Below are positions 23,601 through 36,574 of a stretch of DNA of 64,000 nt, piece by piece. The position numbers and the translations under genes are program-made. The stretch comes from Panagrolaimus kolymaensis (Eukaryota > Nematoda > Chromadorea > Rhabditida > Panagrolaimidae): positions 372,001-436,000 of the forward strand of contig JAJQJQ010000021.1 in NCBI GenBank assembly GCA_028622995.1, given 5' to 3'. Below the pieces are notes generated by a model. It was not told the DNA's origin. It worked only from the letters and a program-made list of their open reading frames with translations, and did not search any database. Numbering within the stretch: position 1 is the first letter of the stretch; every line of letters starts with the position of its first letter.

Positions 23601-26399
23601 AAGATGTGGTGATAATCCTTTACAGTTTTCACTATATAAAAGTTAGCGTTACTCAAAGCTACAGTTTTTTCTACCATTTTTCCCATCCCCAAACTAAAAG
23701 AAAAGATACCATAAAAAAGACTTCTTTTTTTAGGCTCAAAAAACGAAAAACAAAAAGTATAAAAAACAGAGAAAAGAAAAGCGACGAATGTTTTAAAAAT
23801 AAAAAAACGAGACGCAAAATGTGATGAAAAAAAAAAATACAAAAATGACACAGCACTTTTTTTCTTCTTCTTCTCCCATCTGATATGTTTTCATTTTTGC
23901 CTTTTTTGCCTTGCCTTCCTTCTTCTGTCGTTTTCGTCGCCATCGTTTGAACGTGACAGTGCTTTTTATTTTTTGAAGCTCCTCTTTCTCTCGGCTATGT
24001 TTTTTTCATTTCTTTTTTTTCAAAACAAGAAGAACAAAAATATCGAAAAAAGAGGTGACGAACCTTTTTTTCTGTTTGAAAAATGTGTTTCAGGCGAATG
24101 CAAGAAAAAGGAAACATAGAGATGGCTGGCGATCAAATTCCCTTCCCTTTTTTTTCTTGATGCCGCTGATGAAACTCAAAAGCGGCGAATCACGTTGACT
24201 TCGTCCTCAAAAAAAGAAAGTTATTTCTTTATTTTTTGATACGAAACGATTCTGGACAAAACTCAGTTTTTTATTATTATTTTACAAAATGTAAATTATA
24301 CAAGAATTTTTTTAAAATGGCAGTTATTAGTCACAAAAAATTTATTAAAGAGCGCAGCTAAAACAATGAAAACGCTCTCCAGTTTTTAATTAATAATAAA
24401 AAAAATGTCAGCCCCAAACAGAGTTCACCCAATTAATTCTCAAGTGCCAGGTACTAAACAAACAAAAAAAGTTGATAAAAAATTGTCAAAATTTTCTTCG
24501 AGAATTTATAAACAAAAATAATTTTAAAAAATCAAAGATTTATTTCCAAACTGTAAGGATCGATTCCAGTTTTTTTTTATCATAAATTTTACTGAATCGG
24601 AAAACAGTTTAAATACATTCGAGCAAATACTCACACACAAAAAACTTGTGATGAAACAGTTATTTGCAATATACTAACTCAAAGCCAATGTAAACAAACA
24701 CACTCAGTTTTATGTTTTATTTTGAATTTTCTCATTCCAAAAAGGTTTGAATTTCTAATTATATTAATTTGAGATTTACGCAATGCTACATATTTATTCT
24801 AATCCTTGTCAAGTGTTTTACAAAAACAAAATGCTTGTTTTAATAAAAATAAAAAAATAATCATAAAACCCATGCATACAGAAAGAGGCAGTTTCAAATC
24901 AAAATTTTTTAAAATTCATTCAGTCAACACTCCCTCAATATACTCAGTTTAAAAGTATTTTTTAAAAACAAAAAGTCTTTACTAATAAGTTTAATTACGC
25001 TTTATTAATCCAATGGACAGCATAATGGCAAATAATTTTTAAAAGCGTCAACATCATGCTCAAGTTTTTAATTTTTTCTTCTAAAACTTTTGATCAAAAA
25101 AATTCGATAAAAAATTTATTTTTGGAGCCATCCAACAAAAAAAAGTTTGTTTCATTTATCTCTCTTTTCTCCCACCACCAGCAAAACCAAACATCAGTTT
25201 TTAAAAAAAATTAATCTTGAAAAAAGAAAAAAAATTCACATGCGACATACACGCCCGCTAGCAGCCATGTCATTAACCAAAATGTGCCAATTGTCAATTG
25301 TCACCTCAATTTTTTTTTTGCAATTCTATCTTTTTTTTTCTTCTTTTTCCTCTCGGCCGATGATTGCTTGATTGAGGATGGATTGATAAAATATTAAAAG
25401 ACCAAGGGGAAGAAGAAAAAAGATTTCTTGCTTAAAATCACGTACACAATTTATTTGAAACACCAGTTATTCTTAGGATAAGTGCGACGAAGCATATTTA
25501 ATCCGTAATTTGGGGAAAAAAGAAAAAAATTCAATAAACAGTTTTAAATGTTTTAAAAAGAGAGCAAAGTTTGTGGCAGTTTAATATTATTAAATTAATT
25601 ATATTTAAAAGTTTAAGCGTAATTTGACGCAATTTATTTATAATAAAAAGTTTTTTTCTTCTTGAAAGCCTTTAATTCAAGCATTCTTTCTTTAATCATA
25701 ATTTAAATTTTATTTTGGAAAAAAGACAAATCTCAGTTTATTTTTTTATTGGTTTATATACCTATGAAGGGAAAAAACACAGTTTATAAAAAATCAATAA
25801 TTTTCTTTGAAAAAATAATTTTTAAAATATTATTTTACCACCCAAAATCAAACTAATCAGTTTTCAAAACGTTCAAAATTTTTAATAAAATCTTCTCAAC
25901 ATTTTATACAGTTTAAATAAAAAAATTATTAATCTAAAAAAAGAAGGATACCTACCTATTCCAAAAGAATTTGCAAGCTATGTATTATCTTATAAAACCT
26001 CCCTTATGTATCAATTCTAACAGGATTATCCAGTTAAAAAAAATAATAAACTCCGAATATTATATGAACGCAGTTTAAAAGCTAAAGATGAAGAATTAAG
26101 TTAATAAATTAAGATCGTCAAGAATCTTGAACTGTTTTTTTAAACAACAAAAAAAGAGAATAAAAAACGTCTACAGTTTTAGTTCAAAATTTCTAAGAGA
26201 TCCAACTCCAGTATTGAAAAAAAAGTGACAAAATGTTACAAAAACAAATAACTTGGTTTCAATCAACAGTTAAATAAAAAAACACGAAAAATAAAGACAT
26301 TCTAATAACCACCTCATCCAGCAGTTTTACTTTTCGAAATGGCAAAATTTAAAAGGTGATCCATTAAAATCTTCGGTTACAGTTATGTAAATTTTTTTT

Positions 26400-27155
26400 C
26401 TTTTCGCTCGCCAAAAAATAAAGGCCATCGAAAATTTTTTTAAAGAAAGAAACAATCTTTAAAAAAGAAAAAAGACAAAAAGTCACGAAACAAAATTTTT
26501 TTTATGTTTGGAATAAATAAAATTGAATAACAGGTGGCAGGCATCATTTTCATATTGGTAGGCAAAGAAAGGAAAAAATTAATTCAGTTGTTAGTAACTT
26601 TTGTTGATTTTGATTTTGATTTTCAATGATCAAGCAAAAAATAAATGTTTGGTGCCGCCGCTGCTGCATTTTTTTCTTTGTCAAACAATTGTCGCCAAAA
26701 AAAATATTTTTTATTTGTGTCCCCGCATTTTTTTTCTTTGTTTTGCTTCCTTCTTTCTTCTGCCAAAAAAAGTTAAGTTAAGTTTTTTAAAAGATAAAAT
26801 AAAAAAGAAGAAGAATAAAAAAAATGGTGGAGGTGGAAGGGTTTGCTGCCACCTGAAAACAAAGGTTATTTTAAACAAAACAAAAATTTGTTGTCTTTCT
26901 TTTTTTCGCATCTTTGTTCTGATGATGAGCCATGGCTGCTGCTGGTTGCAATGACATCAAAGCTGAATGTCATCATCATCAACCAATAAAAATAAAACCA
27001 AAAAAAATAAAAAAAGAAGTAATTGCAAAAATAGCTTTATTTTCTTCTTTACACTGCTTTTTAAAAGTTTTTTTTATGCCAGCCAGCTGTTGTTGTTTGA
27101 TAACAACCAAAATTAATAAATAAAAGGGTTTTTGTAAAGAAAATTGCGAATATTT
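26400..27155. other. Motif-poor island in the gene desert
   Basis: Apart from one CAGTT near 26584, this 750-bp stretch lacks the motif that is dense on both sides. It is rich in poly-pyrimidine runs and has a higher content of mixed sequence such as GCCGCCGCTGCTGC near 26655. It includes AAAGTTAAGTTAAGTTTTTT near 26769. No gene is supported. It may be a regulatory element of the flanking disco-like gene, or an insertion. Confidence 0.3.
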
Positions 27156-27411
27156 GCATTCAGTTTAAAATAATATTAATAAAATAAATTATGCTTTAGT
27201 TCGATTCGAAAATATTAATCGTATTCAGTTTTTTGAATACCATAAATTTCAATGATGGTATTATTATGTTACACAGTTTTTTTAGAATTTAAATATGAAA
27301 AGCCTATATTTTTTACCACAGTTAATAAAAAATTAAATTTTAAAGATTTTTCAAAGAAAGATTTTTAGACAAAATTATTTCATCTTTTTTAAGATACTTG
27401 GTGTTTTTTGT

Positions 27412-27510
27412 AATTTTAGGTTTGAGGCTTTCCTCTAAGAATTTTAGGATTGAGGCTTCCTCTAAGGATCTTAGGCAACAGGCCGGTTTCCTCTAAGTGT
27501 CTCAGTACAT
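27412..27510. repeat. Short imperfect tandem repeat with TTTAGG and CCTCTAAG
   Basis: Three diverged units of about 27-32 bp, each opening near TTTTAGG or TCTTAGG and closing with CCTCTAAG (closings near 27437, 27463 and 27498). They lie in a motif-free patch of about 27.33-27.95 kb that looks foreign to the array. No function seen. Confidence 0.55.
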
Positions 27511-30500
27511 TTTTTTTGGGTTCTCAAATATATTTGGATCCTTGATGTTTGGATCTTTTATTATCTTTGGATTCTTTCTTTTTAAATTCTTTATTATATT
27601 TGGATAGTTTTTGAATATTTGAAACCTTAAAATGTGATAAGTGCATCTCTTTCTATAGATTCAATAATGCTCTAAAGTATCTAAAACTTTGCAATTTCAT
27701 ATGACTATTTTTAAAAGCATTGAAAATTAATCTTCTGTAGTTGAGCGGTAAGTGAGTTGCCCTTCCGATCTGGCATTTTCTCCAAAAAGTTCTATTCCCT
27801 CAAAAATGGAAAAAGAATTAAAAATAAGTAAAAAAATGTCGGGTACGCTAAAGTAAAGAAAATCCAATACTTTCAAAGAAATATAAAAAAGATTTAGTTT
27901 CGATGATTCAAAAATAAATGTCTTTAGTGGCACACACCCAATTATCTGTAATGTGACAGTTTCGTAAAATGGAAAACAAAATTTTGACCAGTTAATTTTT
28001 TTTTCTTTCTATCAGTATTGCATAAAAAAAAGAGATTAATTACAGTTTATAATTTGTTGCCCATATAATTAATTCATTAAAGCGGTAACATGCTGAAGCG
28101 TTTTACAAAAAAACAGTTTAATTTTTTATTTATTTATGTGCCGGAACAATTATGTAATCAGTTTTTTCTCCAACCAAATTTTTAATATAAAAAATCACAG
28201 AAACTAAAATAAATTAATGTCTATTACTTAAGTCAAAAATTTGCTTTAGTTCCAGCAAACGATACGGACCTCAGTTTTTTAGAGAAGCCTTAACGAAAAA
28301 AAGGTTTATAATAAAATTAAAATAATAATGTTGTGGGAAACCGGCAGTTTTTATTTTCCTAAATTTTTACCAATTTTTGAAAATAATCAAATTGAAAGAA
28401 CTAAAAAATCAGTGAAAATATGTTCTAAAAGCTTTCAATAACTCCCAATCAATACCACTCAGTTTTATTATTCGACATTGAAGGAAGTACCAGCTATTAA
28501 AAAAATACCTGATTACTTTTAAATTCTTTACTCAATCCAAAAATTTGACTCATCAATTTTCTTATTTAACAGAATGTTACGTATAATAATTAGAGCATAG
28601 GAAGGAAGGAAACAGTTTTAAAAATATAAAATTAAATTTTAAAATAAAATAAAAACGATTGTAAAAAATAAAAATAGACAGTAAATCCAGTTTTCAGTTA
28701 CCGTAACCTCAATCATTTCTTTCTTTATGCAGTTTAAACTTATACCAACAAAACAAAACAAAAAAGAAAGAAAAAGGAACTAACTAAAGATTGGCGCCTT
28801 TCATAAATAAAATACCGTCGCAGTATACACAAAAAAATACAGAAAAGAAAGGAAAAAAGACTCCCGTTTTTTATTTTTTTATGCAAGAATGAATAACTCT
28901 CGCTCGATGTTGTTGATTTTGTTGATGATGATGATTGTCACCTTTGAGAAAGAAAGCTCCGTGTTTTTCTTATTTTTTTGCGACTATTTTTTCATTTTTT
29001 TTAAATGCCAAAAAAAAGAAGTAGGAAGCTGAGCATCGGCAAAAAATAGCTCGATAGTTGATAAAGTTCGTCACCATCACCGTCACCTTCGTCGTTTTGG
29101 TAGTCGTCGTCTTTTGCCGCTGCTGCTGTGTCATTTATAATTTTTTTGAGACGGAGCTGTGTTTGCTTGAAAATGACACCAAAAAAGAGAAGAAATATTT
29201 GACATATGCATTTTTTTTTGTTGTATTTTTGTATATATTATTTTTGTTTTAGTTTTTTCTTGCCAACCAACCGACAGTTTTTTGGGATAAAATAAAAAGT
29301 TTCAAAAAAATGGAGATTGGCGCGCCAGCAGAAAATATTTCAGTTTTTAATTGATAAAGCAAAAAACGTAGCCGTTTTTAGCGATAAATAAAATAATTTA
29401 AAATAATGTTTTTGAAAAAAAAAAGATGTTGACAGTTTTTTTATCCATAAAATAGTAACAAGCAATTACCTGCAGCTGCAGTTTTAGAAAAAATGTTTGC
29501 AATGAAGTACAGTTTTCGACAAATAAAAAAGTATTGTTGCCATTGATAATCAATTTTCATTTTATTCAGTTTTTTTACTTTCAAATTATTAATACATGCA
29601 TGCAAGAAAATTTATGTTAATAATGATTAACGTGCATCCACTCATCACAGTTTTTTTACATAAAATAATTTTTTTTATTTTTTGGCACCCTTTTTCTCAG
29701 TTTTATTTATTTAATTCAAGCCCATGGAAATATAATTTCATGTTAAGTTTTTTTTCTTTCATGAGCAAAAAAGAAAGGAAATGTTAAAAAATAAAACAAC
29801 TAAATTATGAATTAATATGCAGTTTTAATGCTGATAAACTGTTACACTTTTTTCCAGTTAAAGCACATAATTTAATGATGGGCTAATAATCATTAACAGC
29901 TTACAATCAATTAATTCATGACAGTTATAAATACATTATTAAGTTTCTTATCCTCAAATTATTAATACGTGGAGGAGGAATATTTATATTTAAAAAATGA
30001 TAACCATTGCAACTTAGTACACTGTTTTTAAAGCATAAAAAATTTGTTTACTTGTTTACGACTCTTATTTTTCAGTTTTTATTTAATCCAAATCCTTTTC
30101 GATTAAACCATAAAGGTTGTCTTAATTTAATATTAATAATCCATGCGAAAAAACAAAAACAGTTTAAAAATTAAAAAAAAAACAACGAAAGCATGGAAAT
30201 AAGTCAATGTTTTAATTCTAACAAACAAGCACACTATCTTACAGTTTATTTGTATGTATAATATTGCTTTAACTAAATATCATTTGGCATGGAACCAAGT
30301 GATCACAATCATGACAGTTATACATATTATAAATAAACTATAAAATCAACATCTATCACTCGTATACAGTTTTTATTAATCAAAAATATTAAAAGTAACA
30401 AGATTCCCGTTACGCAAAATGTTCGGCAGTTTAAAATTTAAGAATAATAAAAAAATAAAAGATAGATTGTCTCTTTTTATTTTACAGTTAAAAATAAAAA

Positions 30501-31196
30501 ACAATAAGAAAATGTTGATCAACGTCAAAAAAAAAACAATGTTCACAGTTTTATTTATTGTTTTTTGAAGAGTTTGTGTTTGTCGTTTGTCTGTCACCTC
30601 TTTCTTTTGCTTTGTTGATTAAAATTTGAAACGTGTGTGTTTGGGGATCACTCATTTCTTAAAATATATAAAATTAAATATTTTCCTATTTACCAATAAT
30701 TTTAAAATTAATACAGTTATTAATAAACTATTTTTTGAGTATTGTTTAAATTAAAAATTTCCAAGACTTTGAAAAAAAACTACAAAAGCCAATGTTCCCA
30801 TGTTAAATTGGCAAAATGTTTCTGATGTCCATATTGTGGTGTCTCTTCTTTGCATCATCATCAAAAAAAACAACATTGACCGAGAACAACTAAAAAAAAT
30901 TCTTATCCCTGTTTTTCCATGAAATATTTTTTTGTTTTGTTGTTTATTATTATTATTGATGCAATAAATATTTTTCTTCCTCCTTTTTTTGACATATTTT
31001 AAACCTCTCTACCTTTTTTCTACGTGTACAAAGCCTTTAATTTATTCTAGTGTGTTTCTTGTAATTCATTATGTAATTTTATGTGTTTTTTTAGGAATAT
31101 TATTGTTACTACCATCTTGTCTTCCTCAAACTTCTAAATTGATCTTTCATCCATCCAAAGAACAACAACATCAATCAATAACACAATTAATTCACA

Positions 31197-34024
31197 ATGT
31201 TACCTGTAAATCGATTACTTCTAAGTGCTCCATTACAATGTATTCGCTGCGGATTTCTTAACCTTCCAACATCAAGTACAGCAAAGTAAGAAACTTTTAT
31301 ATATATTCGTGCTTGCTTTTTGGAGTTGTTGCTTTTTCTATGCTCTTTATGCTCCTCTGAACCTTATTTTGTTACTCCTTTGTCTTTTGCTGGAATATCT
31401 TTGTTTACTTTTACTTATTCTCCATTTTTTTAGGACATTCTGCTCGTTTCCTCGTCAATCAATTTTCAATTCAACAAATTCAATAAGAATACAATCACCA
31501 AGGCTGTTGTTTCAAAAAGAACTAAAACGAACATTTGTTTCATCAGATAAACGAAAAGCTTTAAAATTACGTGAAGCATCATGGCCGCAATTTGTGAAGA
31601 TTCTAAAACTTGCTAGTCCTTATAAGAGACGTATTGGAGGTATGTTTGTTTAGTTTTTCATATGCATGAATTTTCTAATATTCCTCTTTTTTTAGCTGGA
31701 TTTCTGTTTCTTGGTCTTGGTTCATCAATTTTTCTTGCAACTCCACATATTCTTGGTAAACTCGTCGATGAATTTGATGCTAATAAAAAACATGTGAAAC
31801 GAGAAGAAGATACTGCAATGAAGATTGCAAAATATTTGAAACAACATCCTTTTGCTTTAGTATTGCTGTTAGTTGGTGGTGCTGGAGCTATTGTTGGACG
31901 ATCATATTGCATGCATACAGCAGGTTTATTATTGTTTGAAACTCTTGATATACTTATAACTTTTCGATTTTAGGACAACTTATCATCAATGATCTACGAA
32001 CAAAAGTCTTTGGTCGAGTGTTAACACATGATATGGCATTCTTTGATAAAAATCGAGTTGGAGAAATTGTTAGTCGTCTCAGTTCTGATGCATTGGTTGT
32101 GGGACATGCTGTATCAACGAATTTAAGTGATGGATTACGTTCGGTGTTTACTATTACTGGTTCAGCTGGATTAATGGTTTGTACTATTATTATTCGGCAC
32201 ATAACTTATTTTAACCACTTGCTTGTTTCAGCTTTACACTTCAACAACGCTTTGCAAACCAGTAACAATTGTAATTCCAATCATCATGGGAACATTTTAT
32301 TTCTTCGGTAAATTACAACGCAAATATACAATGCAAATGCAAGAAGCTGTTGCAAATGCAAATGGTGTAGCAACTGAACGATTATCAAATATTAAAACTG
32401 TTAGAATTTTGGTTGCTGAAGAACGTGAATTACAAACTTATAAAGATAAGATTCAAGAAATTTGGGAAATCTCGAAAAAGGAAGGACTTTTCAAGGGTAT
32501 TATGTTTGGTTCGGTAAGTCTTTTCTGTTAGCTGCTATTTATTCGTTTGGTTGCTTTTATAGTTTCAACTTACGGGTTATCTTGCAATTACATCCGTCCT
32601 GTTTTATGGTACACATTTGATTAGTAAAGGTTTACTTACATATGGAGAATTATCATCATTTTGTCTTTATGCTGGTTTATGCGTTGGTGGTCTATCAAGT
32701 TTATCATCATTTTATAATGAGCTGATGAAGGGTTTGGGTGCAAGTCAAAGATTATTCCAACTTGCTGAAGAAAAACCAACCATTCCCTTAACTGGTGGAA
32801 TCAAAATTGATGAAATTCATAAAGGAATTCGATTTGAAGGTGTTGCATTCTCATATCCTGAACGTGATACAATTTTCAATGATGTATCATTTAAAGTTCC
32901 TGCTGGAAAGATTACAGCTATCGTTGGACCATCTGGTAGTGGAAAATCTACGATCGCTCATTTGTTGTTAAGGTATGCTTTCTTTACTTATTTACTACCT
33001 TGCTATGGTATTCGACTTCTTTGCTGCGTATGCTTATGTAATCAACCGCCATAACTTTTCTCATTTTTAGACTTTACAATCCCTCTCAAGGCAGAATCCT
33101 CGTCGATGACCATGATCTTCGCGAACTTGATCCATCACATTGGAGAAGAATGATTGGAACTGTGCCGCAAGAACCTGTATTATTTTCAACAACAATATGG
33201 AATAATATTTGTTATGGAGCTCAAAAACCTGCATTAATTACCATTGCTCAAGTTCAACAAGCTGCAGCTCAATCAAATTCGCTTGAATTTATAAAAACTT
33301 TTCATGAAGGATTTCAAACTGTGATTGGTGAAGCAGGACATTCTATGTTATCTGGTGGACAAAAGCAGCGTATTGCTATTGCTCGAGCATTAGTTACTGA
33401 TCCAAAAGTATTAATTATGGATGAAGCTACAAGTGCATTGGATGCAACAAGTGAATATCTTGTTCGTAAAGCACTCAATAATTTACTTGAACATAATAAG
33501 AAAACTGTTATTATTATTGCTCATCGGTAAGTTGCCTTTTTGTATGCTAATGTTTTGTGAGGGTGCTTTGCTTTCTCTATCAGCATCATTAATTGTTAAA
33601 CTATGATGTTGTTTTACTGCAGCTTTTTGGCTATTTCATGTTTTCTTTTTCTTATATAATCTTGTTTTTTCTTCCAATAAGATTAGAGTGTTTCCTTCCA
33701 CTTTCATTTCGGTGGCTTCCTTCTGTTTTACTTTAAACTTTTTAATCCTTTATTTTCTAAACTTTTCGAAAACAACAACCTTGAGTTTTGAAATATGTTG
33801 TTGCACACTATGTTCATGACTACTTTAGCCACCTTTTTCAAATCAACTTATTGCTTTTATTTTTCAGGTTATCAACTATCAAACATGCTGATCAAATCGT
33901 TGTACTTGAACGTGGTTGTGTTGCAGAATTAGGAAACTTTGATGAATTAATGTCAATACCTGATGGAGTTTTTCGTAAATTGGTTGAAAAACAAGCTATT
34001 GGATGGCGTGATGATAATTTCTAA
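31197..34024 (+). CDS. ABCB10: Mitochondrial half-ABC transporter, ABCB10 type
   Basis: Eight exons, 31197-31285, 31434-31639, 31696-31923, 31974-32176, 32232-32513, 32563-32972, 33071-33526 and 33868-34024, join in frame into 676 residues. The N-terminus (MLPVNRLLLSAPLQCIRCGF) is basic and hydrophobic, as in mitochondrial presequences. A transmembrane domain follows, with the ABCB10-like stretches FFDKNRVGEIVSRLSSD, NLSDGLR, YGELSSF and SSFYNELMKGLG. The nucleotide-binding domain has Walker A GPSGSGKST, Q-loop VPQEPVLFS, signature LSGGQKQR, Walker B VLIMDEATSALD and H-loop AHR. One NBD and one TMD indicate a half-transporter that works as a homodimer in the inner mitochondrial membrane; ABCB10 is tied to haem synthesis and oxidative-stress protection in animals. 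No array motifs run through the gene. Two donors are weak (GTTTAT, GTTTGT) but frame-consistent. Confidence 0.92.
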
Positions 34025-34106
34025 TAATGGACTCTTCAATTCATACAAAAATAATTAGGAATGATTCTACATACATATATTTAATTGTTGTTCTTTTTTT
34101 TGTTAT

Positions 34107-34112
34107 AATAAA
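34107..34112 (+). terminator. Poly(A) signal of the ABCB10-like gene
   Basis: AATAAA 83 bp after the stop codon, followed by T-rich sequence. It is the first good signal downstream of the gene. Confidence 0.5.
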
Positions 34113-36483
34113 AAATTATGTTTTTTCTTGTTAGTTTATTTTGTTTAACTTTTTTTTTCTTCTCTCTTAAAAAAATTTCCGGTTTGAAGCAGCAGCAACA
34201 AAAAAAGAGTTTATTTTAGTCTTAATAAGAGAGGATCTTAACTCTCAAAATTATTGAAATTTTTGTCGTCTTTAATAACTTTTGTTTCTTTAGTTAATAG
34301 TTTTTTTGAAGATAAATAAATAAAATATTAGCAATCAATGGTTTTTGTGGATTTGTGTTAAAAACAAGACCATTTTTTTTTTGTTGCGAAAGAAGCTTCT
34401 TGGAGGATGAATGCCATGGCATTTGTTGCAAGGCGCATATGTTGGAGGTGCAGTGCTTGAATGCCTTTTTTGTGTGTTAATTTTCTAATTTTTTGCTTTC
34501 CTTGGAGACAGACCAACCTACAATAATTTTGGTTGGTAAGTAAATCTTTAATGGTAATTAACCTGATTCAAATACAGTCATTTCCCATTCACCCAATTAC
34601 GTGATTCATTAGCAAAAAAATCCAAGTACCAAATATGCAAAAAAAAAATTCTTATTTTTAGAAAGATCGAAAGTACAAAAAAAAAAAATAAGAATCAAAT
34701 AAAAGTTTGATTTTTTTTCCTTCTAATTTTCTATGTGCGCATTTGATCAAGAAAGTTGATCTTTTTTTTCTAGTTTTTCTTTCTCTGACGCAGTTTATAA
34801 TATTTCTAACATGATTAAAAGAAATTGTTAAAGTTTAATTTAATTTGGTTTTATAAGAAAGTTCAAAAAACTAAGTTGCAAAAAAATAAAATAAAGATCA
34901 ACAAAAACTTGAGTGACTTGATTATGCGATAATGTAACATGTGCTAAACAAGATTCACGAAAGCTAAAATTCCTTTTTTTGTTTATTTATGCATTGTTTA
35001 ACAGCTTCATATAAAATTCCAAAACGACTATAATAATTTCTTGAGTCGTGTGGTAGAAAAGCTTTTTTTTTGACAGACAATAATTTTGATGAAAATAAAA
35101 GTTCATCAATTTGTGTGACTTTTGGTTGTGGCAACAATATACTACCACGTATTAATATTTGGAATAATAATAATAATCAATGAATGCATTAATCTTTCGT
35201 ACTTCTTCTAAATATATATATTTTTTTAAATAAAAAGCAATTAATTAAAAAACAATTTATTACAGCAAAAAAGGAAATTTTTAAAAAAGTGTTGCTTTCT
35301 TATTATGACTGATTTACCTTTTTTACACCACATTTTCTAATACAATTGTAAAAAAATTTTTGATTCTTCAACTTTTTTAAAAGTTTTTCATTTTAAAAAA
35401 TGAGAGAATAAAAATAATAATTTTAGAAATGAAACTTCTGATTGTAAGCGGAACATTCGATAGAAATTTTATTCCAGAGGAAATTCCAAAACTTCAGCAG
35501 CATTTCAGAAGGCGAATAACCAAAAATATTTCAAACTCATACATATTTAATTTTTCTGCTATTTTATTTTTGCAACAACGATGCTTTGCGATCAATTTTT
35601 AATTAAAGTTTTAAACCGGAAAAAAAAATATACAGCAATTTGACACTTTTTTGTTTTAAACATTCTATTAATAAAGAAGATTTCGTAATCAAAACACAAT
35701 ATTTACGATTTTACTTTATATTTTCTTTGATTTTGTTTTTATTTTTTTAACCTACAACTTTTCATGAAATCCAAAAAAAAATTGTAAACTTTTTTAAAGA
35801 AAGAAAAAACCAAGTCTCTAAATTCGGCAACTGAATTTGGAAACTATTTTTTTTTTTTGAAATCTTTAAATAAACAAATAATAAAAAATTATTACTACTA
35901 ACTTCCTGCTTTCGATACTCACAAAAGTTTTTTATTATTTATTTTTTATTTATCAAAGATGGATCAATTTTTAAGTCTATTAAATTTGACTTTTTTTTTG
36001 ATTTTTGACCATAAATTGAGCTCTCTTTAATTTCTTTTTTTATTGCGCAACACATTAAAAAAAATTTGAGTGGTGAAGAAGATTTTTTAATTCTCAAGTT
36101 TCAAAAAAAAGAGGCTACGATCATTCATGAAACGGAATGAGAAAAGAAAATTTAAAACCCAAAAAAAGCGAAAACGAAGAAACGAAAAGATAGCAAAGAA
36201 GAAGAAGATCGAATGAGAAGAGAGAAAGATCATAATTCTTCTTTTTTTTGTTGACGACACAGCTGTCAAACTTTTATTTTTTATTGCCATCGACGTCTTC
36301 TTTCTTAATAAAAAAAAAGTTAAGTTAAGTTTTTTTTCTTTCCGGCTGGTAATAAAAATATTATTATATTGCGCAACCACCAAACACAGAAAAAAAAGCA
36401 ACTCCGCCTTTTAGATGAAAAAGAAGAAGATTAATTTTTAAAGTTAAATTTCTTAAGGATCATAAAAAAAAATTTTTTTTTGA

Positions 36484-36490
36484 TATAAAA
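36484..36490 (+). promoter_or_regulatory. Possible TATA box of the first CPG4-like gene
   Basis: TATAAAA 85 bp before the chosen ATG. The second CPG4-like gene has the same element at a similar distance, which adds some weight. Confidence 0.4.
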
Positions 36491-36574
36491 AGGTTTTAAA
36501 AAATTTAACATTTCCATAAAAAAAAGTTAATCTTTAGTTATTATTTTTATATTTTATTGAAACTCAGAAAAAAA

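Larger units (their letters stand above)
20121..30720 (+). repeat. Forward CAGTT motif array, domain 3, in a 10-kb gene desert
   Basis: CAGTT copies on the + strand occur at 20686, 20746, 20799, 20836, 20898, 20949, 20988, 21053 and 21172 in the first half kilobase counted (spacings mostly 37-65 bp) and continue, with gaps, to about 30716, just before the ABCB10 gene. Gaps with few motifs lie at about 21.2-21.6, 23.7-24.25, 25.0-25.45, 26.4-27.15, 27.33-27.95 and 28.75-29.27 kb. I see no exon set that joins into a protein; the reading frames present are short and low-complexity. Confidence 0.8.
34025..36574. other. Intergenic region
   Basis: No gene supported. It contains the 3' UTR of the ABCB10-like gene, isolated motifs only (one CAGTT near 34791), and a purine-rich stretch at 36.1-36.4 kb with AAAGTTAAGTTAAGTTTTTT near 36318. 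It ends with the promoter of the first CPG4-like gene. Confidence 0.5.

Noticed and set aside
26601..26954. A + strand frame of 117 codons in the gene desert
   Set aside because: Lysine- and phenylalanine-run composition typical of homopolymer DNA; no signal or domain.
27733..27805. A tRNA-like stretch with A-box-like TAGTTGAGCGG
   Set aside because: D-arm pairing fails, the acceptor stem has no partner and the B-box is imperfect (GTTCTATTCC). At most a relic.
1..30720. A CRISPR-like or satellite explanation of the CAGTT arrays
   Set aside because: Only five or six bases recur, spacing varies from 34 to about 100 bp, and intervening sequences are unrelated; the host is a eukaryote. This is neither a CRISPR array nor a tandem satellite.
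30989..31261. A frame overlapping the start of the ABCB10-like gene
   Set aside because: It has no homology signs and conflicts with the in-frame exon 31197-31285 that joins the transporter; treated as 5' UTR.
36557..36574. Earlier in-frame start of CPG4-like gene A
   Set aside because: The frame extends upstream only from a TTG; the first ATG is at 36575 and leads directly into the signal peptide.
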